Shown piece after piece: positions 56,352 to 64,000 of a DNA stretch of 64,000 nucleotides. Source of the DNA: Ailurus styani (lineage: Eukaryota > Chordata > Mammalia > Carnivora > Ailuridae); the NCBI GenBank assembly GCA_002007465.1, contig LNAC01000003.1, positions 9,585,515 to 9,649,514 on the forward strand. Reading direction: 5' to 3'. The notes under the pieces are model-generated. The model was not told the origin of the DNA. It searched no databases and saw nothing but the letters and a program-made list of their open reading frames with translations. The position numbers and the translations under genes are program-made. Within the stretch, counting starts at the first letter, position 1. The number at the start of each line of letters is the position of its first letter.

Positions 56352-56399
<48 letters not shown>

Positions 56400-56523
56400 G
56401 GCAGAGGGAGAAGCAGGCTCTCTGCTGAGCAAGGAGTCTGATGCAGGACTTGATCCCAAGACCCTGGGATCACAACCTGAGCGGAAGGTAGACATCTAAC
56501 TGACTGAGCCACCCAGGCATCCC
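56329..56523 (-). mobile_element. CAN-SINE, antisense, with (GA)n expansion
   Basis: Tail 'TTTAAGATTTTTATTATTTG', a GA run at 56355-56397, 'CAAGACCCTGGGATCACAACC' and 'GACTGAGCCACCCAGGCATC'. 15-base target duplication AGGAGTTTGGGTTTT at 56314-56328 and 56524-56538. Confidence 0.96.
56355..56397. repeat. (AG)n microsatellite
   Basis: About 21 AG units, expanded from the purine-rich part of the enclosing antisense SINE. Confidence 0.95.
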
Positions 56524-56661
56524 AGGAGTTTGGGTTTTGTTCTGGATGTGTAGGAAAGTCATTGGATTTTTTAAATACAGAGAATGGCTGCACTTGAATA
56601 TATAAATTTTGATGTTACAAGTATTGAGAGGGATGGTAGTTAAACCTGTATGATTTGCTAT

Positions 56662-57167
56662 CACTGGTTTTCAAACTTTTTGGTCTCAGGACCTCTGCAC
56701 ATTCTAAAAAATTATGTAGGACTCTGAAGAACTTTTGCGTATCGTGGATTTTATCTATTAATATATACTGATTTGAAGTTAAAACAAAGTCTCAAAATAT
56801 GTATTAATTTATTTAAAAATAAGAATAATGAGCTCTTTACATGAATACGATTTTTTATAGTTGATAATTATATTTTCCAACATAAAAAATAGCAGGAAAA
56901 AAAAGGGATGGCTTAAATTTATGCATATCTCTTTAAATGGCTTCCTTAATAAAAGACAGCTGGATTCTTACATCTGCGTCTACTCTCAATCTGTTGAGAT
57001 ATCATTTGCCATGTTGCCTTTGGAGAACTCAAGTGTGTAACTGTGAAAGAATGAAATAGTTAAGGCAAAGTGACATCTTATTATAAAAAATGTTTTGACC
57101 TTTAGGATCTTTTTGAAAGGTCTCAGGGACCCCTAGGGGTTTCCAGACCACACTTTAAGGATCTCTG
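56662..57167 (+). mobile_element. hAT (Charlie-type) DNA transposon relic
   Basis: The left end 'CACTGGTTTTCAAACTTTTTGG' and right end 'CCACACTTTAAGGATCTCTG' are imperfect inverted repeats of the CAGTGGTTCTCAAA class. Internal 'AAGACAGCTGGATTCTTACATCTGC' and 'CAATCTGTTGAGATATC' fit a Charlie-like consensus. It is about 0.5 kb and internally deleted, with no transposase frame. It was inserted in the antisense L2. Confidence 0.7.
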
Positions 57168-57385
57168 ACTGAGAGGTCAATTATAGAGAAGAGACATCTG
57201 AGAACTGATCTGGGACAGTCCAACATTTGGAATACTAAAGCAAAGAAAGTTCCATAAAATGTTATCTTTAAAGCGTGTCTTTTGTTCTGTGCACATATCT
57301 TTTGTGAATTCCAGTTTTCCATTTGGACAGCATATTTTTCTTCCTAGGGTCACACTTAACTTTTTGTTGACTATAAAGAAATCCA

Positions 57386-57429
57386 TACACATATGCCCTA
57401 ATTCTAATCCTTACACATATGCCCTGATT
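57386..57429 (+). repeat. Direct repeat, 26-base period
   Basis: TACACATATGCCCTAATT at 57386 and TACACATATGCCCTGATT at 57412. Confidence 0.9.
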
Positions 57430-59250
57430 ATGCCATAAGCTGTTCTTAATAATGAGAGCATAATGTATAGGTAAGCAGAGCTCAAAGGACACAGGTACCA
57501 GTATTAAAATAACTGAAAAGAATATATTCATGTATCTTAATTTCCCCCATTTACTAGACTTTTAAATTTTCTCATGCACAGGATATCACTGGTTCTTTTT
57601 TGGGATCCATGATATTACAATACTTGTCAAAGAGTATATGTGCAATGCTTATAGTTTGAATGAAGTAGTTAATTTGAAGGGGGCCTACTGAACAAGTTGT
57701 TCCTAAGGAACAATGAGAGATGAGCCCCCGTAGCTGCTGTTCCTGAGATCCAGTTCAAATATCATAAAAAATAAAACATGTGAAAATAAAATCTAATAAC
57801 AGTTTTTTTTCCTTTATATCTGGAGATGAAACTAAGGATCTCTGAAGGCTCCCAGCCAAACTTTGGGACAAAAGATAAAGAGAAAAAATGATCCCATTAG
57901 CATAATCTGATAAATTACAGGTCAGTCATTTAAATTTAACTTAAGATAAGCCATAAGTAGTTTGGGATATAGTTACTCTAAAAAGTTATTTGTTGTTTAT
58001 GTGGAGCTTAAGTGGGCATCCTATACTTTTATTGGCTAAATCCGATAATCCTGTGTTAGGGTTACTTTGGACATATAAGAGTAAGATGCACTTTCTGGAA
58101 ACATTCAGTGACCTACTTTTGTTAGTCTATCAATCAAAGCCAAGGAACTAAGAAGATAGATTAGTAGGGCTAAATGTTTCAGGCAGTTGAATAAAGAGTT
58201 TGGGGTAGAGTGTTTTATCAAGAAAAAGAAAAGAAAGGAAGCTAGCTTTTAGAGAGATGAAATTTTTGTTTTTAGCTGTGATTTAAAAAAATATATACAT
58301 AGAAGAGTTAATCCTATCTCAAAAGAGAAGAAAGCTAACTTTAAGTGCACTAGGCCATATGTGTGAGAGACAGCACATGCTGTAGAATTAAACCAAATTC
58401 ACATATACTCTGATAAAGCAAATAGGAGAGAGGACAATACTGCAGGAAGCTAAGCTAGGTCCTCTTCTCTGAAAAAAGTGCTAGGCTTATGTGATTTGTG
58501 GAGGGCCTACGATACTCAAAATGAGATGGTGTACATGCAAATAGGAGTTATATAACCTCTTTAGCAGTCATATACGCAAGAAAAATCATTAAGTTTATAA
58601 GTGAGGTAAAAAGTAACAGAATTATTCCCAAATATGTGATAAAGACATTAAAAAGTACCATGACTGACAGAACTCCAGAGTCATGAGAGACTCGTTAGTA
58701 GATTCTAAAGGAAGTTGCTAATGACCAAGAAAAGCTGTTAAACAGACTTTACAAATCTCCGAAGAACTAGGACAGGCATTAAGGAAATCTTTAGGTAGGT
58801 GCAATATAATAAAATTCAGACAAAAAAGTTTAACTCTGGTAGGGTGTAAAATATCAAATGCCTTCATGATTTTGAATTATATTTCAAAGAGACAAGAAAG
58901 AAAAAGACCTTTCTACCAAAGGTCACTACTATGTCAAAACCTTAGAGTCTCTTAATAACATAAGCAGCTGATGAGATTCAAGCTTCCATCACAAAAATAC
59001 AAGAATTACAAAATATTTTTTACATGAAAAAATGGCCTGGGTTATTTGAATTTGGTCTATAATTCTGATTGTGTGCTTGAAATTAAGGTCCTATCTGTGA
59101 CATTCCAACTCTGCTGTGGTCGTATACTGGGGGCTACTTCCTGGTAGCGACGTGGTGATGTTTACTTGCCAAATTATCTAAAGACCATCTTTCTAGATAT
59201 TCAGATATCAGGGGGGTGAAATTAATCACCCTATAGGTATGGGTAGCCCT

Positions 59251-59290
59251 GAAATTCAAAACAACAGCATGAAATTCACAACAACAATGC
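59251..59290 (+). repeat. Tandem duplication, 20-base period
   Basis: GAAATTCAAAACAACAGCAT is followed at once by GAAATTCACAACAACAATGC. Confidence 0.9.
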
Positions 59291-59431
59291 TGTGTCCAGG
59301 GCCTGCTACTGTGGTTCTGTTTCTGTGCCCCACGTGCTATGATATTTTTGTACCAATTGAGCCCTCAGCCCTCTGCTAGATGGCAGCGTGGTCTGCTGCT
59401 GGGATTTTTTCTAAAAAGGTAACAGTAAGCA

Positions 59432-59960
59432 CATTACCACTTGTATTGTGTATCTGTTCTTGTGTAATAAACCACCCCCCAATTTAAGGGCTTGAACCAC
59501 TGCCATTTTGCTCATGATTCCATGTGACAGTGATTTGGGTAGGACTAGGCAGGGATAGCACATCTATGCTTGACAGGGCTTTGGAGAACTGAGGTGAAAC
59601 GGGTGGACCCAATGTGGACTCATTTACACGTCTGGAACTCGGAGGCTTGCTGTCCCCGGAATGCCATGGTTCTCCTCCTTGTGGACTCTCTCTACCCTTG
59701 GTCTCTCATTCTCCAGGGCCCATCTCCTCATGCGTCCACTTCTGTAGCAGGAGCATATGGGTTTCTTTATGTAGGAGTTCAGTTCCAAGACAGAAAGTAG
59801 AAGCTAAAGGTCTTAAGCTCAAAAGTCCCAAAACCATTTCTGTCCCATTCCTTTGGCCAAAGCAAGCCCCATGGACATGCCAGATTTAAGGATTGAGAAA
59901 TGGACTTCACGTCTCGATGGAAAGAGTGACACACTTTATAAAGAGGCATAGGCATGTTCA
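59432..59960 (+). mobile_element. MLT/MaLR-like LTR
   Basis: 'TGTGTATCTGTTCTTGTGTAATAAACCACCC', 'AAGGGCTTGAACCACTGCC' and 'GCTCATGATTCCATGTGACAGTGATTTGGG' follow an MLT-type LTR. Near the right end, 'AAATGGACTTCACGTCTCGATGGAAAG' fits the 'actccacctcttgatggga' segment. About 530 bases. The open frames at 59570-59889 lie inside it and are not genes. Confidence 0.55.
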
Positions 59961-59964
59961 TTAG

Positions 59965-60845
59965 TAGGTTGCTTTTAACACTCTACCACACTGCTTTTGT
60001 AAATGACTTACAGTGGCCTTTGAAAAAGGACATTTGTGCCTGATAGCATTTTCCTTTGAGTGAGGTGGAAGTGTGAACTTCATGCTTTTCTCCATGTGAT
60101 TTCTGGAAACTTTTTTCTTGAAAAAATTGTTACCTGCTTGTTTGTGATTGCAATAGTAAGTAAAAAATAGTTGGAAATTTCATTCTAATCTCTTTCCTCC
60201 TCAAGGAGCTCAGCTGGTTAATTCAGGAGAACCAAATGCTATTTTTATTGTATTTCTTTCTTTTTGATAAGCAAGTCACTAAAACTGATTTTGTATGAAA
60301 AGTTGTGGAGATGTAGGTTATATTCCCTTGGAACACTCTTAGAACTGAAAGAACAAAATTGGAATCCCCTTGTTGCAGTAGGAAATGTTGTTCAATACTT
60401 AATAACTGGCGTTGATTCTATTTGCTGGAATTGGGGGAGGAGGTGTGCAGAGAAATACTTATTTTCCAGATAAATTATGCAATTCTACTTCCCAATTCAT
60501 CTGATAAATTAATTTTTTTGTCTCCACAACTTCAGTCTGTGTTTATGTGAGGTGGTGTCATTGTTTTGCTTAATGTTCTTCCGTTTCTTCCCGTGGCATG
60601 TAGGAAAAGTGAAAATTCCTTTGTGTGACGTTGAAAGCCCTGACCTGTTTCCAGATATAATTCATCATGTCCAGTCTCTCGACCTGTGCCCCAGCCAATC
60701 AAACTGCCTGCAAGTCTCCCAGGTTACAAACTGGGGCAGGCCTGTCAGACTTTACTTCAACCCTCCCTGTTAAAGCCTTTTTCTTTGGTCCCTGAGTCAT
60801 TTCATTCCACCTCCTCCTGAAATTCCTGCCTTAGGAACACTGCTA
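59965..60845. other. No recognised feature
   Basis: Open frames of 69-73 codons (60264-60473, 60552-60773) have no recognised domain. GC is locally somewhat higher at 60600-60770. No splice-bounded exon can be defended. Confidence 0.45.
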
Positions 60846-60849
60846 TTCT

Positions 60850-61125
60850 TTCTAGACTTAGCTCAAGTCTTGACTCAAGTGAATCGTCCTCAGAACTGCC
60901 TCTTCTTATGTTGAACTAACTGTTTTATCTCATGTTTGCCAGTTTCCAGACTTCCGTCCATTTCTATCTTTGTTGCTAGAACATTTTCCTGCATTTATTT
61001 ACTTGTCTTCTTTTACCAGACAACATGCAATATACCCTTTTTTTCCTGAATCTTCTCTTCCTAAACCAATGCCTGGCATATGTTTGATATTTTAAAAATG
61101 GTGTTTGTTGAATTAATGAAACTAT
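60850..61125 (+). mobile_element. L2 3' end relic
   Basis: 'TTAGCTCAAGTCTTGACTCAAG...TCAGAACTGCC', then 'CCAATGCCTGGCATATGTTTG' and 'GTGTTTGTTGAATTAATGA', in L2 3' end order. Confidence 0.6.
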
Positions 61126-61129
61126 ACTA

Positions 61130-61910
61130 AAATCCTTTTTGATATTAGCCTATCTCTAGACAAATGCCAAGGCAGAAACATGAGTGTTATGTCGGCATGG
61201 GTTATCCCAGTATAATTCAGAACAGATTACTCATGTATGATACTTGGTTTTTTAATTGAGACTTGAAGTAATATTAGAAGCTGAATGTGTTCAGTCTGAA
61301 GATGTGCTAGGCTGGCTTTTCTCTTCTATGCCATAAACTAATCAGCAGACTGTTTAAGAGCAACAAGAAAATCCTTTTCTTCTTTCAGAAGTCTGTTAAG
61401 ACAGAGTCTTTGATGTACTTGCTTTCCAAGGCATACATTAGTTGAGTGCAATTAAATAAAGGAATGTTGACTCCACAAGCCATATTGCATGGAGTATGTT
61501 TCACAGAACTGTACCTTGATGTGTCACATAATTCTCATATGCATTTGGAAGTCTGTGCTCATTGTCGATTGGAACTGATCTCATCCAAAAGTGACAGTTC
61601 TGATTGAAATTTTCATTTGATCCAACAAGTTATATGTGAGGCTCAGAGCACTGGCAGATTTTTAATGCACATGTTTCCCTCACCCTGTACCACATGTTTA
61701 GCTCCCCCTTTCCACAGAAAAGTAGAAGGACCCCAACTCATTGTGTTATCGTAATCTCTCTCAAAGGATTACTTTGTTCAAAGTTATTTTCCTTCCACTT
61801 AAATTTCTAAAACTAGTGTCAGGGTAGTTAATCCTGGATCTGAAAATAAAAGATCAGTTGATATCCTTTATTATAAACTACTTCACATTTCTCCAAGGTA
61901 GAATTGGTAT
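61130..61910. other. No recognised feature
   Basis: AT-rich sequence without an identified element. Confidence 0.5.
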
Positions 61911-61914
61911 AGTA

Positions 61915-62060
61915 GAAAATTATACATTCGGGCATTAGAAAGAAATTAGCTCAAATTTTAACTGTGCTACTTTTTAGCCAACTGTGTTCTTTTCCTTTTT
62001 AGTATCTGCTTTCTCATCTACAAAATGTTCCTTATCCAGAAGGTGAAGATAAACCTCACT
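61915..62060 (+). mobile_element. MIR relic
   Basis: 'TTAGCTCAAATTTTAACTGTGCTAC', 'TTTTTAGCCAACTGTGTTC' and 'CTGCTTTCTCATCTACAAAATG' follow MIR. Confidence 0.65.
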
Positions 62061-62815
62061 TCCATTTGCTTTACAGTACTTAGACATTTTTACCATGATG
62101 TACTTAGCCATACTTGCTTCGTAGGTTAGTCATTTGGACTGCTTTAGTAGAACGAGTTATTCTGCCATTCTCTGTTATCTTCTGATTTCTATTCCCTATT
62201 TTTTATTGAGATTTTCTTCTGCCTTCTGGTAATAGGCCCTCACCCCTTTCCAATGTATCCCAGTGGGCCTTTGAAATTAATCCTAATTGTAAATCCTGCT
62301 TATTGAAAAACTCATTCTTTAGGCCATGTTGTTTCTTTTGGCATGTAACCTTTTCTGTGTGTCAAGCCTTAGGCTAGGCCCTGGGGATAGACTGAAAGAA
62401 AAATAATATAGATTTTTCCCCTGCCCTCCTGGGACTTATAATCAATCAGGGGAAAAAAACAAAATAATTTTATAAATTATTTTAATTACCACTTGCATAA
62501 ACATAAAGATGGAGTGAGGCTATAGACAAAATTCCTGGACCAGTCTGAAAGGATGGATGAATTTTTATTTTAAGTGTTGTTGAAGCTGAGACTTTAAGAA
62601 TAAAGATTCGTTTTATGGAAGGGGTTGAAGAAAAAGTGTGAATGAATAAAATTAAATTGGAGATGAAATTAGGGGGAAAAAGTTGATCAAAATGTGTAGA
62701 GCTTTGGAAAAGTTATTTTAAGTTTTAAAATTTTTTAGTTTTTCTGAAGGGAAACAGGAAGACACAAAAAGGTTGCAGCAAGGGAGTAACGGTATCTCTT
62801 TTTAAAAGATATTCT

Positions 62816-63015
62816 AGGGATGCCTGGGTGGCTCAGTTGGTTAAGCATCTGCCTTCAATTCAGGTCATGATCTCAGGGTCCTGAGATCAAGCCCCGCACT
62901 GGGCTTCCTGCTCAATGAGGAGTCTGCTTCTCCTTCTGCCCCTCCCCCTGCCCATGCTCTGTCTCTCTCTCTCCCCCCCTCTCTCAAGTAAATAAATAAA
63001 ATCTTTTAAAAAAAT
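62816..63015 (+). mobile_element. CAN-SINE
   Basis: Head 'GGGATGCCTGGGTGGCTCAG', 'GGTTAAGCATCTGCCTTCAA', CT/C-rich tract and AAATAAATAAAATC tail. The target duplication AAAGATATTCT / AAAGATATCCT lies at 62805-62815 and 63016-63026. It sits inside the antisense L2. Confidence 0.95.
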
Positions 63016-63031
63016 AAAGATATCCTGGTTT

Positions 63032-63052
63032 GTGTGCGTGTGTGTGTGTGTA
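63032..63052. repeat. Short (TG)n tract
   Basis: TGTGTGCG followed by a TG run, inside the L2 relic. Confidence 0.8.
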
Positions 63053-63424
63053 GAGTAAGGGAAAAAAAAAGTATATATTGCTTGAGGAAGAGCACGTGGA
63101 AGAAGTCATACATAGAATTCCACAAGTTAATTTTGCAAATAGATGTTAGAGCTAGAAGACATAGCTGGTGTAGATAAAAATTTGAGTTACTAGAGCCTAT
63201 AATTAAAAGAAAGCATGGAAGTAGATGGATTGCCTTCAGTGAATATGTTGTAAGGTGATGGATGAAAAAGGAATCATGAGATACTCCAACATTTAAAAGT
63301 TGGGAAGGGAAGTAGGATCTGGTATAGATTGATCTAGATGCAGAGGTTAGACAGGTGTGGGGAGCATCCTGAGAATGGAGTTCATTGTATAGTGAGTATT
63401 ATGATATTAGCCCTCTTTGGGGAT

Positions 63425-64000
63425 TGACTCAGCTGAACACACCTGCCTCATAGAAGTTGCACTTTCCCTAGAGGTGGCCTGGAAACAGTGACTGCTTAGT
63501 TTGGGTGTATTAAGACCCAGTCCCTTTCTCAACTTGGGCTGGGCCTTCATACCACCCTGCCGTGTCCTCTCAGCTCCAGACGTCCCTATGGAATGAAACT
63601 GGATACAATCTAATTTCTTCCTTGCCGGAATGTGCTTCTCCTCCTTTCCTGGGTATTGACCCCAAGAGGATTCTGTAGTAGATATCCTTCTTGCTAATAT
63701 CTATCTGAAACCTGCCAGGGAATCTTGGAATCCGACCTGAAATCTCTCCGGAAACCCAGCCTACAGCGAATGGAAAACAATACATATTTTAAGAAAGAGG
63801 TTGTGCTATAGTGCATCTAGTAATCTTACACAGTCTCTCCTGGGGTAGAGAAAAAATAACTCTTTGGTTCAGTAGTCAGTGCAGCTCTTTAAGTTGAGCC
63901 ATGAAAGCAGGAATGAGATTGGGCTGCGGAGGAATAAGAGATGAAGATTTAGGATCAGGAACATTGCCAGTCCTATGGAAAAGTTTAGCAGTAAAACATA
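63425..64000. other. No recognised feature
   Basis: A 71-codon minus-strand frame (63570-63785) has no recognised domain. The sequence is slightly GC-richer than the window average. Confidence 0.45.

Larger units (their letters stand above)
55870..57260 (-). mobile_element. L2 LINE 3' half, antisense, split by SINE and hAT element
   Basis: The complement of the L2 end and ORF is traceable in three parts: 'CTACAATGTGCCTTGTACTTTTAAAGG' and 'GACACTTGAGTGAAGTAAGAGG' (55870-56328), 'GTAGGAAAGTCATTGG' (56530-56650), and 'GAACTGATCTGGGACAGTCCAACATTTGG' (57176-57260). The parts keep consensus order, which shows that the intervening elements were inserted later. Confidence 0.65.
57265..59425. other. 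Unclassified 2.1 kb with two small tandem duplications
   Basis: No SINE, L1 or LTR was recognised. It contains direct repeats at 57386-57429 and 59251-59290. The first kilobase may include more decayed L2, which I cannot align. No exon was recognised. Confidence 0.45.
62340..63420 (-). mobile_element. L2 LINE ORF/3' end relic, antisense, split by a SINE
   Basis: 'TGTGTCAAGCCTTAGGCTAGGCCCTGGGGATAG' (62358) is the complement of the L2 end. Further right, 'TGCAGCAAGGGAGTAACGG' and, after the SINE, 'GAGATACTCCAACATTTAAAAGTTGGG' (63278) fit the complement of the L2 ORF in order. Confidence 0.65.

Noticed and set aside
59570..59889. Overlapping 76- and 91-codon frames in locally GC-richer DNA
   Set aside because: They lie inside an MLT-like LTR and show no domain.
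1..64000. CRISPR-like arrays or bacterial operons
   Set aside because: All short-period repeats are microsatellites or SINE tails; the sequence is mammalian throughout.

Overview
The window is nuclear DNA of a carnivoran mammal. The main evidence is about thirty tRNA-Lys-derived CAN-SINE copies, whose heads read roughly GGGCACCTGGGTGGCTCAGT and whose tails are CT-rich and then AAATAAATAAAATCTT. There are also several L1 3' ends of the carnivore type. The youngest SINE copies share the core 'GTGGGTTAAAGCCTCTGCC', which I associate with caniforms and most closely with mustelids. The species cannot be fixed from this alone. Base composition is AT-rich and CpG-poor, and I see no CpG island.

I find no protein-coding gene, no convincing exon, no functional RNA gene and no CRISPR-like array. 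The longest open frames are about 125 codons. They fall in SINEs, in decayed L1 or LTR sequence, or in low-complexity DNA. The window is therefore intergenic or deep intronic, and its annotation is a map of interspersed repeats.

Layout. 0-3 kb: two antisense L1 3' halves, a (TG)n-rich stretch, a head-to-head SINE pair and a 75-base pure A run. 3-27 kb: mostly old single-copy DNA with scattered SINEs, MIR and L2 relics, an MLT1-like LTR piece, an antisense retroviral-type LTR piece, a short antisense carnivore L1 end and a small hAT relic. 27.1-33.3 kb: one almost complete but dead sense-strand L1 with a SINE in its 3' end. 34-45 kb: L1 ORF2 debris, three short L1 ends and more SINEs. 46-49 kb: repeat-poor sequence with no recognisable function. 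50-51.5 kb: an old antisense L1 split by a SINE. 54.9-55.5 kb: a three-deep SINE nest. 55.9-57.3 kb: an antisense L2 split by a SINE and a hAT transposon. 59.4-60 kb: an MLT-like LTR. 60.8-63.4 kb: L2 and MIR relics with one more SINE.

The oddest features are artefacts of the assembly. At four positions a single N separates two direct copies of the same 59-159 bases, which looks like contig ends that overlapped but were never merged. One pair differs at four sites and probably represents two haplotypes. A fifth single N cuts a SINE short, and an 84-N gap sits inside another SINE. I found nothing that I can defend as a new biological system. Repeat family names come from memory of consensus sequences, not from a database search.
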